Positions 1 through 9,765 of a stretch of DNA of 59,458 nucleotides are shown here, piece after piece; position 1 is the first letter of the stretch, and each line of letters starts with the position of its first letter. Origin of the DNA: Triparma columacea (taxonomy: Eukaryota > Sar > Bolidophyceae > Parmales > Triparmaceae). The notes below the pieces were generated by a model. The model was given only the letters and a program-made list of their open reading frames with translations, was not told the DNA's origin and did no database searches. The stretch is from contig BRYA01000219.1 in the NCBI GenBank assembly GCA_030267965.1, positions 12,145 to 71,602 of the forward strand, in the 5' to 3' direction. The position numbers were made by a program, and so were the translations under genes.

Positions 1-138
1 GGGTGGGAAAGTAATGTTTCAAGACTTTTGGAGGGAGGTGGAGAAGGGGGTTGAGGGGGGGTTTCTTGAGGTTGTTGGGTGAGAACAATATTCTGGTGTT
101 GGTGTGTCTGGTTTGAGAAATTGATTTGCCAAGTGGAG

Positions 139-212
139 CAATTGAAACTGTTTGGCTTAATTGAAACTGTGTGTGTGTGGCTTGATTGAAATCGTTTCGC
201 TTAATTGAAACC
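139..212. repeat. short degenerate tandem repeat (AATTGAAAC core)
   Basis: Four imperfect copies of a roughly 20-25 nt unit containing GGCTTAATTGAAACTG lie in a row (cores near 140, 159, 184 and 203), with a short GT run between copies two and three. It lies in the gap left of the NDUFS5 stop codon. No function is apparent. The flanking sequence from 1 to 315 is otherwise G-rich and then C-rich, with no supported gene. Confidence 0.6.
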
Positions 213-315
213 CCTAATCTTTATTCTCCCCCCTCCTTTTCTGCCCCCATCTCTCCAAGCTCTCTCCCCTTTTGTTTTACCCCATATTCCCCCCCGATTT
301 TGGCAACGAAAGATG

Positions 316-552
316 TCAATGGTGTTCCTCCCCTCCAGTTCCGTTCTTCTTGTTATCCCTAGCACCCTGTATATCTCTCATTCTTTGGTACTCCTTTTTA
401 TGGTGCAAACACTCAAGGTAATCCTCCCTCAAGGGAGCGCAGGAACGGAGGTCGAAGGAAGGGTCGGAGGTACGGGAACAGGACTCGAAGATTGACCAGA
501 ACTCATAGCAACGACCGGGACCTATCCTTTTGGCTGCGAATCCAGATGACAT
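316..552 (-). CDS. NDUFS5: NADH dehydrogenase (ubiquinone) iron-sulfur protein 5-like, complex I accessory subunit
   Basis: A complete 78-residue ORF. It carries the twin CX9C signature of the NDUFS5/15 kDa family: the first pair is C-YEFWSIFES-C and the second is C-APLREDYLE-C, followed by the hallmark LREDYLECLHHKKE segment. In the family these four cysteines form two disulfides in a helical hairpin, and the protein is imported through the MIA40 route to sit on the intermembrane-space face of mitochondrial complex I. The length is slightly short of the roughly 100 residues usual in animals and plants. No intron is needed. The start was chosen because the ATG gives the typical short N-terminus (MSSGFAAKRIGPGRC). 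The CX9C spacing and LREDYLECLHH make the assignment firm despite the small size. Confidence 0.87.
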   Translation of the reverse strand: MSSGFAAKRIGPGRCYEFWSIFESCSRTSDPSFDLRSCAPLREDYLECLHHKKEYQRMRDIQGARDNKKNGTGGEEHH

Positions 553-1305
553 TTTTGGGTGTGGTAGTGGGTGTTTGGATGTGAATTGGATGGATGTGGA
601 TTGGATGGATGTGAACTGGATGTGGTTTTGCTTGGGTTTGTTTTTTGTGCGATGCGGTGGTGTTGTTTTGAATGTGTGTTGTATTTAGTAGTTATATATT
701 TAACCCTAACTTGGCGAAGTTAAGATAGTTATGGGGATAGTTATTGAGAGGGAGATAGTTATGGAAAGGGAGATAGGGGAGAGAGATAGGGGAGATAGAT
801 AAGGGAAGATGATGTGAGATAGAGGAGATAGGTGATAGGGTGTAAGATAGAGGATTTGTGAGAAGAGGAGGACGGGAGAAATGGACGACAGACTACAATA
901 TATTGAGACAACAACAACTATATCTTAGCTAATATATATACATACACATACACACGTACAAACTACACACACACGTACACACATATACACTCATACGCAC
1001 CTTATTTGATGATGATAAGATCTGGCCCACAAAATGGGCGAATCCGAGCGAAAAACGCGAAAAATAAATAGGGAGAAGAAAGCAGGATAAATTCCACTTT
1101 CAACACCTCTTATACATCTCTGCTATACTGTATATACAATATATACCATCCAATACACATATAAAGCATTGAAAGCCCCAAATTGGTCCATATTGCTCCA
1201 TTAGTCAACACTCCATTGTCGAGGCCACCCAAGTTCCTCACAACTTCTTCTTCTTCTTAACGTCTAAAAAGCTTCTCTTTCATCTTCAGCAAACATATAA
1301 ATATC
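553..1305. other. intergenic region with GATAG-rich and TA/CA microsatellite stretches
   Basis: No supportable gene. It holds short direct repeats of a GGATGTG type (575-625), a purine-rich stretch of GGGAGATAG units (about 725-860), and a TA/CA/ACGTAC microsatellite stretch (about 930-1000). From about 1080 the sequence becomes AT-rich, with TATATACAATATATACC near 1130-1147, a plausible promoter zone for the plus-strand TYW1 gene starting at 1306. As the region lies between divergent starts at 552 and 1306, it probably contains both promoters. Confidence 0.5.
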
Positions 1306-4122
1306 ATGAAATCAACACATGCACAATTTCCACTAACACTTGTCGTATCATGTGTTTTAATTACTGCTATTACCACAGCAACTATGACTACATGGTATAT
1401 TAACAACAACAACAAAGACAAAGACAGCAAAGACAACAACAAAGACAATAGCAAAGACAACAGAGTCAACAACAACGATGACAACAACAACACCGACAAC
1501 AACAACATCAACCCCAACAACAACAACAACAACTCCAACCAATCCTCATCATCATCACTCTCCTCCTCCAATACTGCTGCATCAGTCGTCCCTCCACTCC
1601 CCTCCTCCACCTCCTCCCCCTCCTTACCCCCAGGTATCCCTCAAACAATATCAACCAGTCCACCCCCCTACTCCCCCCGAATCCTCGACAAGTCCTCAAT
1701 AACCCTAGCCTACACCACAACAACCGGTACCTGCGCTTCCCTAATCTCCCGCTTAGTCACCACCGTCCACACTCTCGAGGGTGTCACCGACCCTACAACC
1801 TCACCTATTAGGGTGGTTAAATTAGAGGATGTAGACTGGTGGGATGAGCTTCTAAACGGTCCAAACTCAGGTCAAGATAGCCTCAACTCAAAAACCTGCC
1901 CTATCCTTATAATCGTTATACCAACATGGACAGAAGGCACAACGACAGAAGGCGGATCATCACTACTAACAGGGCTGGAGGAAATTAACACGGATTGGAG
2001 GGTGGAGAATAAACACCTTAAACACAAACTCAAATACGCTGTATATGGGGTGGGGAGTAGTGGTTACGATGAGGAGACATTCTGTAAACCAGCGGTTGAA
2101 GTTGATAATATCATGAGGGAACTTGGTGCAACCCCAATTGCCGGTGTTGGTAAAGGGGACGTTGAATCCGGGGATATTGAAAGGGAGTTTGATAAGTGGG
2201 CTGCAAGTGTGGGGGAGAAAATCGGGTATTGTATGGAGTGGAATTACGGGTTTAAGGGAGGTGTTGTTGAAGGGAAGAATGGGGTGGAGGGGAGGGGGAA
2301 AAATAAAGGGAAAAATAAAAGGAAAGGGAAAGGAAAGGGGAAGATGGAGGAGAAGAAGGAGGAGATTAAGGAGGAGGGGGGGTGCTGCGGTGGGGGGGGG
2401 GATGACAAGGGGGGGAAGTTAGGGGGTGACAACTGCGGCTGCAAGTCTGACAAGTCTGATTCAGCACCCACCGGAGGTTGCTGCAAGAGCGATGACGCAC
2501 CCAAGGAGGAGGAGGACGACGGGAAGGGAGCGTGGGACGACCTGTCAGAGGGAAGCGCTCAGGACAGCGGGGACGAAGAAGACGACGACGACGGGGGTTC
2601 GATGGGCGTTGCGGACGTCGAGGACATGGGGGGTGTCATGGAAAAGACTGACAAGGAGGCGCAGAAGAAACCTAGGAGGAAAAGGAAGGAGGAGGAGAAG
2701 AAGGACATGGTAACCCCCAAGCAGGCGCGGGCCCTAAAAAAGGAGGGCTACAAACTGATCGGTTCCCACTCCGCCGTCAAGCTCTGCCGTTGGACGAAGC
2801 ACCAGCTCCGCGGCCGCGGCGGTTGCTACAAGCACAGCTTCTACGGCATCACCAGCTACCAGTGCATGGAGGCTACCCCGAGTTTAGCGTGCGCTAATAA
2901 GTGCACGTTCTGCTGGAGACATCATAAGAACCCGGTGGGGAGGACTTGGAGGTGGAAGGAGGACGACCCGGGGTTCATCGTTGAACAAGCGGTTGAGGAA
3001 CACGTTAAAATGATCAAGGGTACCAAGGGGATACCGGGGGTCGTCATGGAAAGGTGGGAGGAAGCTCATACTGTAAAGCACTGCGCGTTAAGCCTCGTCG
3101 GGGAACCTATCATGTACCCAAGGATCAACGAACTGCTAGGGGAAATGCACAACAGGGGGATATCGACGTTCCTGGTTACAAACGGACAACACCCGGAGGC
3201 GATTGAGAGACTTGTACCGGTCACGCAACTTTATGTCAGCGTTGATGCTGCGACTAAGGAAACTCTGGAGGAGATTGATAGGCCGCTTTTTAAGGACGCT
3301 TTCGAGAGGTTGAAGAGAAGCTTGAGGTACCTTAGAGACAAGGGGCAGAGGACCGTTGCACGTCTCACCATTGTGAAGGGGTGGAACTCAGAGGACATTG
3401 ACGACTACGCCGACCTAGTTGCTCTGGGGAGGGTTAGCTTCGTGGAGATGAAGGGTGTTACCTTCTGCGGTACTTCCGACGCTTCCAACCTCAACATGTC
3501 CAACAGCCCATGGCACCACGAGGTCGTAGAGTTCGCAGAGAAACTAAGGAGGAGACTAAAGGTGCTCCACGGGAGGGGGGGGATGGAGGCGTGCCCGGAG
3601 TATGAACTTGCGTGCGAACATAAACATAGCTGCAGCGTACTGCTCGCTAGGGTCGACCTTTTCAAGGAGGTTAGGGAAGACGGGACTAACAAGTGGAACA
3701 CTTGGATAGACTACCCTGAGTTTCAAAGGCTGGCTGCTAGGGAGAAGGTGGGGGGGGGTAAGTTCACGGTTACGGACTATAAAGCTGAGTGCCCTAAGTG
3801 GGCTGTCATTGGGGCGAAGGAGGAAGGATTCGACCCTACGGAAACTAGGGTTAGGAAGAAAGGGAAGAAACCTTTGTACACTAAATTCGATGAGGGGGGT
3901 GTACCGACGCACGACTGGGAAGGGAACGTTATTGGGAGGGAGGTTAGGATTGAACTTGAAAAGAAGATGGAAGAGGAAGTTAGAAAATTCAAGAAGGAAA
4001 ATGATAATATGATGGGAGATGAAATGAGCGTTGTTACGGATAGCGTTAGGGGAAGGACCAAGGAAAGAACGGTTACTGACCCAAGACTCATGTTCAGGGG
4101 TTTGACGGTCGGGAAATATTAA
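1306..4122 (+). CDS. TYW1: tRNA 4-demethylwyosine synthase, flavodoxin plus radical SAM domains
   Basis: A 938-residue single-exon protein. Residues about 8-30 are hydrophobic, like a signal anchor, followed by an Asn/Asp-rich low-complexity stretch (about 35-85). A flavodoxin-like domain (about 130-310) begins with ITLAYTTTTGTCASL, a phosphate-binding loop pattern. An acidic/basic linker with a Cys cluster (about 350-395) leads to a radical SAM domain with the CX3CX2C motif at C529, C533 and C536, then LSLVGEPIMYP and VSVDAATKETLEEIDRP, all typical of TYW1. TYW1 condenses N1-methylguanosine-37 of tRNA-Phe with pyruvate to form the tricyclic imG-14, using a SAM-cleaving iron-sulfur cluster. 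Eukaryotic TYW1 often carries an N-terminal membrane segment before the flavodoxin domain, consistent with ER-surface location. A second pathway gene lies 10 kb away at 14089. The C-terminal 60 residues are charged and less conserved. Confidence 0.93.
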   Translation: MKSTHAQFPLTLVVSCVLITAITTATMTTWYINNNNKDKDSKDNNKDNSKDNRVNNNDDNNNTDNNNINPNNNNNNSNQSSSSSLSSSNTAASVVPPLPSSTSSPSLPPGIPQTISTSPPPYSPRILDKSSITLAYTTTTGTCASLISRLVTTVHTLEGVTDPTTSPIRVVKLEDVDWWDELLNGPNSGQDSLNSKTCPILIIVIPTWTEGTTTEGGSSLLTGLEEINTDWRVENKHLKHKLKYAVYGVGSSGYDEETFCKPAVEVDNIMRELGATPIAGVGKGDVESGDIEREFDKWAASVGEKIGYCMEWNYGFKGGVVEGKNGVEGRGKNKGKNKRKGKGKGKMEEKKEEIKEEGGCCGGGGDDKGGKLGGDNCGCKSDKSDSAPTGGCCKSDDAPKEEEDDGKGAWDDLSEGSAQDSGDEEDDDDGGSMGVADVEDMGGVMEKTDKEAQKKPRRKRKEEEKKDMVTPKQARALKKEGYKLIGSHSAVKLCRWTKHQLRGRGGCYKHSFYGITSYQCMEATPSLACANKCTFCWRHHKNPVGRTWRWKEDDPGFIVEQAVEEHVKMIKGTKGIPGVVMERWEEAHTVKHCALSLVGEPIMYPRINELLGEMHNRGISTFLVTNGQHPEAIERLVPVTQLYVSVDAATKETLEEIDRPLFKDAFERLKRSLRYLRDKGQRTVARLTIVKGWNSEDIDDYADLVALGRVSFVEMKGVTFCGTSDASNLNMSNSPWHHEVVEFAEKLRRRLKVLHGRGGMEACPEYELACEHKHSCSVLLARVDLFKEVREDGTNKWNTWIDYPEFQRLAAREKVGGGKFTVTDYKAECPKWAVIGAKEEGFDPTETRVRKKGKKPLYTKFDEGGVPTHDWEGNVIGREVRIELEKKMEEEVRKFKKENDNMMGDEMSVVTDSVRGRTKERTVTDPRLMFRGLTVGKY

Positions 4123-5077
4123 AGGAGGAGTTTTGATGAAATGCATATTTTTCATATTATTTTGAAGAACGGCTGCTGCTTGCATCTATCTCATTCTTCA
4201 CACGTGTAGGATGCTTCAAACGTGTGCCACTTACTACTAAAAGAGGTGTCGGTAGAGTAGGATGTGACGGTCACATTATGCCCCTTTTCGTTATGCTCGT
4301 ACACTCCTGTACGAGTGTTCCAGACTTTGGGAGTTAGTTTTGTGGTTGTTTCTATCTCGAAGTAGGGGGGCGGGTAGCTTTCAACAGCAGTGTCACTGTG
4401 GTTCTCTGCAGTGGTAGTGGACAATGCATGACCAGACCTAAAGGAGGATGGAGACGTCGAAAGTGAAACATCTGTTTGTTGGTTGTTGTTGGTACTTGAG
4501 CCTGCCGTGCCGATGTCTGAAGTCTGGAGTGCGGTTGGCTTTTCAGCTGTAACTGCAGGACGTAGTCTTTTTGAAGGTTTGGGCGTAGACATCAAGAAAA
4601 AAAGGTATTTGGGTAATTTTAGTGGAGGGAGCAAAATAAATCCTATCAAAACAAAGGTAAGGTGGACAACAATGACAATAATGACCCTTGTTAAGGCTTT
4701 AAACCAGTTGTATTTTGTCCTATCATTGATTATAATCTCCTATTCACGTCAAGCTCAAGTTATTTCCCCTTCAATCAGGTCGAGTATTCATGGTTTTTCC
4801 CCCGTCTTATTACCGTCTTATAGACAAGATAATACTACTTTCGGCCCTATTTCCGATACCTGTTAGTGTCATGTTGGGGCTACTATGGGGCAAAACCGCC
4901 ATTGACGCCGCAATGACGCATTCCTTGAGGGTCTCACCATCCCATCTCCCTTGTTCTTTGTCAATCACACCAGACTAACCCTCCTGCCTAAGTGGAGTAG
5001 CTTGAAAGGCTTTGTTGATAAGTTTCACGTCGTAATTTCCCGCTATAAACTTACACTTGAGGTAGGTTCTCTCAAAA
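4123..5077. other. intergenic stretch with one weak minus-strand ORF
   Basis: This 955 bp gap between TYW1 and the ankyrin-MYND gene is of mixed composition. The only ORF of note is on the minus strand at 4191-4592, listed separately. The part from about 4650 to 5077 shows no supported coding sequence and probably carries the promoter of the gene at 5078. Confidence 0.4.
4191..4592 (-). CDS. hypothetical Ser/Thr-rich protein
   Basis: A possible 133-residue ORF starting MSTPKPSKRLRPAVTAEKP. An in-frame upstream Met at 4649 would add a hydrophobic 19-residue segment. The sequence is rich in Ser, Thr and Asn, with SYPPPYFEIETTTKLTPKVW in the middle and an aromatic C-terminal part (SSKWHTFEASYTCEE). 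I recognise no domain. It is convergent with TYW1, whose stop lies 68 bp away. A real gene is possible because the frame stays open in low-GC sequence, but chance is not excluded. Confidence 0.3.
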   Translation of the reverse strand: MSTPKPSKRLRPAVTAEKPTALQTSDIGTAGSSTNNNQQTDVSLSTSPSSFRSGHALSTTTAENHSDTAVESYPPPYFEIETTTKLTPKVWNTRTGVYEHNEKGHNVTVTSYSTDTSFSSKWHTFEASYTCEE

Positions 5078-6322
5078 ATGGAATCCATTGTTGATTCAAT
5101 CAACAAACTTGTCGACTGGTTCAGACTCACGTTTTACTACTTATGGCGTGTACTTGCAAGCCTCATAGGGATCCAAAGCATCGATGTCGGAGACTCACAA
5201 TCAGAGGTACAATCGTCATACAATTCATCAGAGACCACAAATGTGACAGTACATGGATGGGACGATTTGACATACGGTCAAAAGAGGTGCATAAACTGGG
5301 CTATAGAGCAAGACTGGGATCGCATCAAGGGGTATGCCAAGAAACATGGTCCTGAGGTTTTGTTAGGAGTTTATTCGGATAGGAATTCGGTATTTTCAGT
5401 TCTCACAAAAGCCTCTCGTGACGATAATGTTGAGATGGTCAAGCTTACCTTAGAGGCCGGCTTCGTCAACAAGGAAGCCATGTACTTGGCCGCACAGATA
5501 TCAATGGAGAATAGTGACAATTCAACAATCTTGAGATTGCTCTTAAGACATGGACTTGACCCTAATATGGACCTAAGAGTCGAAGGGTTGGGGGAAGACG
5601 TTTCCAACCTTTTGATGTCCACTGCTGAAAGGGAACACATTGATCAGGCCATAGCACTTCTTGATCATGGAGCAAATGTGAACAAGACAGTGGTTTCCCC
5701 TCATGGAAATGTTCTTTCACCACTTGCTTTTACTGTCAGTTGTGGAGCACATGACTTATGCAGGCTGTTTCTCACGCGCGGTGCTATTCCATCCACCAAC
5801 GACGTGTTTAATGTGTTTAGCCATTGCCTCGGAGCTTGCAAAGGAGAACACCATAAACTTAGTAGAGATTTCGCAATAAAGATGTTCACAACATTTCTTC
5901 ATCTCGGAAAGCCCGATTCCGACGTAGTTCAAGACAAATTAAATAATTCATACCCTCCTCCCTATCGCGATCCTACAATCGCCAACATCACGAAACATTA
6001 CCTTCAAGGCCGTCCCTTCTGCTGCTTTGTTTGCGAGGCTCTAACTGCCAAGGAGCGTGACAAGCTCCTAATGTGTCCCTGCCGCAACGTCGCCTACTGC
6101 TCGAGGGAGTGCCAGCTCAAGCACTGGAAGAAGCACAAGGTGCAATGCACGGGACCGCTGAACGAAAGGGGGGAGAGTGAGGCAATGGTCAAGAAAAGAT
6201 CCAAGACAGGGAAGGGGATGAAGGGGGGAGGAGCGGATGTGGGAGTAGCGGAAGCAGCAGTTGCGACGGGGAAGAATGGCAAGAAGGGGAAGAAGGGCAA
6301 TAGTAGGGGAAAGAAGAAGTGA
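5078..6322 (+). CDS. ankyrin-repeat protein with C-terminal MYND zinc finger
   Basis: A 414-residue ORF. The first 45 residues include a hydrophobic amphipathic segment (FRLTFYYLWRVLASLIGI). Residues about 95-260 hold degenerate ankyrin repeats, for example LLLRHGLDPNMDL and ALLDHGANVNKTV. Residues about 312-352 form a MYND finger: CCFVCEAL, then CPCRNVAYCSRECQLKHWKKHKVQC, which supplies the full C/H ligand series. MYND domains bind proline-rich peptides, and ankyrin-MYND proteins act as adaptors in the cytosol or nucleus; no enzymatic domain is present. The tail from about 355 is Lys/Gly-rich (GKNGKKGKKGNSRGKKK), resembling a nuclear or nucleolar targeting tail. The partner is unknown. The finger itself is unambiguous. 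Confidence 0.8.
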   Translation: MESIVDSINKLVDWFRLTFYYLWRVLASLIGIQSIDVGDSQSEVQSSYNSSETTNVTVHGWDDLTYGQKRCINWAIEQDWDRIKGYAKKHGPEVLLGVYSDRNSVFSVLTKASRDDNVEMVKLTLEAGFVNKEAMYLAAQISMENSDNSTILRLLLRHGLDPNMDLRVEGLGEDVSNLLMSTAEREHIDQAIALLDHGANVNKTVVSPHGNVLSPLAFTVSCGAHDLCRLFLTRGAIPSTNDVFNVFSHCLGACKGEHHKLSRDFAIKMFTTFLHLGKPDSDVVQDKLNNSYPPPYRDPTIANITKHYLQGRPFCCFVCEALTAKERDKLLMCPCRNVAYCSRECQLKHWKKHKVQCTGPLNERGESEAMVKKRSKTGKGMKGGGADVGVAEAAVATGKNGKKGKKGNSRGKKK

Positions 6323-6500
6323 ATGAAACGGTAGAAACAAAAAGAACGCGCTCCTCATACAACCTATTTCGTTAGCCCCTCCTCTCTCTTCCCCCCCCCC
6401 CTCTTCCCTCTATTACTGATACAACCGCCGAGTTCTCCCCCTCATCCCGCTTCCACAATAATGTGACCCAACCCCACAAACACACACACACCTTTTTTCC

Positions 6501-9500
6501 TCACGCTTGGCAGCTCAAGCATCCTCCCCCATCGTCCTCTCCATCGTCCTCCCCTCCCCCCCCCTCCCCCTCCACCGTGAACTGTATCGCGCTGGCTGCC
6601 CCCCTGCTCCTCAGGTAGTACATGCCTGTCTTCAACCCCTTCTTCCAGCCGTAGAAGTGCATGGCCGTTAGCTTGTCGTGGGTGGGGGAGGCTAGGAAGA
6701 GGTTGAGACTCTGGGACTGGTCAATGTATGCACCCCTAAAGAGGAAAAGAATAAGGGGGGCGGAGGAGGGGGGGGGGGATTTTTGGGGGGCGTGTTAGGA
6801 GAGAGCAAGATGGGCGGTACGCAATTCTCTAAAAAGTCCTCTCACCTGTCCGCGGCCATGTCTATGACGTCCTTCATCTTGACCTCCCAAACCGTCTTGT
6901 ACAGGTCCTTAAGCCTGTCCGGTATCCCTGGGATGTCTCGTATCGATCCCCCGTCCCTCATCAGCTTCGTCCTAACACTCGAAGTCCAGAGGCCTCTGTC
7001 CGTGAGGTCCTGGAGGAGGTGGGGGTTCGCGATTATGAACTCCCCGGCCTTGACGCGGCGGACGTACATGTTCGAGGTGAAGGGCTCGATGCACTCGTTC
7101 ACTCCCAGGATCTGGGAGGTTGAGGCGGTGGGCATCGGGGCGACGAGGAGGGAGTTCCTCACTCCGAATTTCTTAACCTTTTCTTTGAGTCCCTTCCAGT
7201 CCCACATTCCCTCCGGTTCCACCCCCCACATATCGTACTGGAGTACTCCCTTGCTCGCCGGGCTCCCCTCATACGTCTCGTACGGGCCCTCCTCTTCCGC
7301 CAGCTCGCAGCTCGCCTCGACAGCCGCGTGGTAGATGGTGGCGAATATTTCTTTGTTTAGCTTCTTTGCAGAGTCAGAGTCAAAAGGCATGCCCATCCGT
7401 ATGAAGGCGTCCGCTAGGCCGGAGACGCCGAGGCCGATGGGCCTGTGGCTACGGTTGGACTTGGAGGCCCCGTCCAGGGGGTATTTGTTGATGTCGATTA
7501 TTTTGTTGAGGTTGCGAGTCATGGTCTTGACGACGTCGTGGAGGCCGGCGAAGTCGTAAGATACGTCGCCCTGGGATAGGGGGGAGCCGTGGTTGCTATT
7601 CCTCTTACACTTGACGAACCGAGGCAGGCACACACTCGCCAGGTTGCACACCGCCACCTCCTCCGGGTCCGTGTACTCCACGATTTCCGTGCACAAATTG
7701 CTAGATTTGATCGTCCCGAGGTTTTTCTGGTTGGACTTGGAGTTGCAAGCGTCCTTGTAGAGCATGTAGGGGGTACCAGTCTCGACCTGCGCGTCGAGGA
7801 TGGCAGTCCACAGCTCGCGGGCCTTGACAGTCTTGACGACCTTCTTCTCCTTCTCGTATTTCGTGTAAAGTTCCTCGAACTCCTCCGAGTGGCAGTCGCT
7901 CAGCCCTGGGCACTGCGCCGGGCACATTAAGCTCCAGTCTCCGTCCTCCTCTACCCTCTTCATGAAAAGGTCGTTGATCCAGAGTCCGTAAAACAAATCC
8001 CTCGCCCTCTGCTCCTCCTTCCCGTGATTCTTCTTCAAGTCAAGCACGTCGAAGATATCCGCGTGCCACGGTTCCAGGTACACCGCGAACGCCCCCGGCC
8101 TCTTCCCCCCCCCCTGGTCGACGTACCTGCTCGTGGCGTCAAACACGCGGAGCATGGGGACGAGCCCGTTGGAGTAACCCTTAGTGCCCTTTATGTAGGA
8201 ACCGCTGGCGCGGATGTTGTGCACGGAGAGGCCGATCCCTCCTGCCCCCTTGGATATGCAGGCGCACTTCTTGAGGGTGTCGTATATGCCGGATATACTG
8301 TCCTCGGTCATTTGGAGGAGGAAGCAGCTGCTCAGTTGCGGGTGTGTAGTCCCCGCGTGAAAAAGCGTCGGGCTCGCGTGCGTGAAGTACCCTTCGCTCA
8401 TTAAATCATAGGTTTTGAAGGCGAGCTCGAGCTTAGATTGTAGAGATTGTTTGGAAGCGGTGGAGAGGGAGGGGATGTCGGAACAGTGGATTCCAAGAGC
8501 GACGCGCATCCACATATATTGGGGGCGCTCGAGGACACGGCCGGTGGCAACATCACGGAGAAGGTAGGACTAGGGGGTGGGGCGGAGAGTGTGAGCATGA
8601 GAGGTGTAAGGAGAACCCTACTGGCCTTGCTAAACACTCACCTTCTCCAGAGTTTTGAACCCGAAATAGTTCATATTGTAGTCCCTCGAGTGTTGTATCT
8701 TGACATCGATTACGTCCGCAAACTTATCCACAAGTTCCTCCATTTCCTTGCTGATAAATCCCGCCTTCTCCTCTGTCTTTGGGTCGATCGCTGTTGCCAG
8801 GATCTTCAATGTCTTTGAGAATGATGAACTCGTCTCCTTGTGGAGGTTTGAGACCGATATGCGGGCAGCGAGACGCTGGTAGTCGGGGTGGGTGGTGGAC
8901 ATGTAGGCGGAGGTCTCAGCGGCGAGGTTGTCCAACTCTGAGGTGTGGACACCAGGGTAGACTCCCTGGATTACCTTTTGGGCTTCGCGAGGAGGGAAGA
9001 GATGAGGGAACGATTTGAGGGTTAATGCGTGAACGTTATCTATGGTGTCGTCGCAAGGTGGAGGCTCTTCCGGGGGTTGGGGCTCAGTCTCACCTATCTT
9101 CGCTACATCGACGTATTTTTTATCAAGTCCCTTTGTAAGTGAGTTTATGCGCGCTATTATTTTCTGCGAGAGGAGAACGATAAAGGTGAGGGGGGTTAGG
9201 TGAGTCAATGAAGCTCCTTAAGGACGCACAGAGCACCCATGTGCACAACTTTTCACGGCGCTTACATCGAAGGAGATAGATTCTTCCTTGTTGTCCCTCT
9301 TTATCACATACAAGCTCCCTACATCGCTGTCACTCGTTCCATCCGTCACGTTTTCCTGAGAAGGGTACTCATGGGGGCTTGGTAAGGATGATAATGGAGC
9401 AGGAGAAGAAAGTCGATTCGATGGAGGCTTGGTGGATCCACCGTTTGGGATAGTAGCGTGCTGAGGGAGGTTGCGACCGTTAGTAGGTGTCACTGAGGTC

Positions 9501-9544
9501 ATATGACCAATCGCAAGGAGCCCGGTGAGGATGAGGCCCTTCAT
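6501..9544 (-). CDS. RNR1: ribonucleoside-diphosphate reductase large subunit (class Ia R1), with N-terminal extension
   Basis: Four exons read on the minus strand: 9544-9266, 9163-8642, 8569-6846 and 6735-6501, giving 919 residues in frame. The ATP cone starts with [17 protein letters not shown] and continues across intron 1 with [13 protein letters not shown]. The catalytic barrel has the conserved cysteine in [11 protein letters not shown], the glycine-rich [14 protein letters not shown], the radical-site triad NLCTE, the second redox cysteine in [12 protein letters not shown], and [14 protein letters not shown]. The C-terminus ends in CLSCQA, the swinging CXXC arm that re-reduces the active site. 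The enzyme makes dNDPs from NDPs together with a small subunit not in this window. Two oddities: about 80 residues precede the ATP cone, beginning with a hydrophobic [13 protein letters not shown] segment, and about 37 Pro/Glu-rich residues interrupt the ATP cone before KVIQGVYPG. Confidence 0.93.
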
Positions 9545-9765
9545 TTGGAAAATTTTATTTGATGGCCAGAAAAGTTGGAACTGGCACTCACATCACTTGT
9601 GGTTGATGATGTGATTTTGAATTGTATTATAATCGACGAAGGGATAATAGATGGCTGGTGTGAGTCGAGTCCGCTTTCGAATACACCGTGTGATTGCTTT
9701 TTATTTAGAAATTCGTTTGATCGATTTGATTTAAAAGGGTCAAGCCCCTCCCCTCCCTATCATTA

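Noticed and set aside
205..495. 96-residue plus-strand ORF starting MKPLIFILPPPFLPPSLQA
   Set aside because: It overlaps the well-supported NDUFS5 gene on the opposite strand and has no recognisable motif.
5940..5975. YPPPY motif shared by the ORF at 4191 and the ankyrin-MYND protein
   Set aside because: A five-residue proline-rich match with no other similarity; most likely chance.
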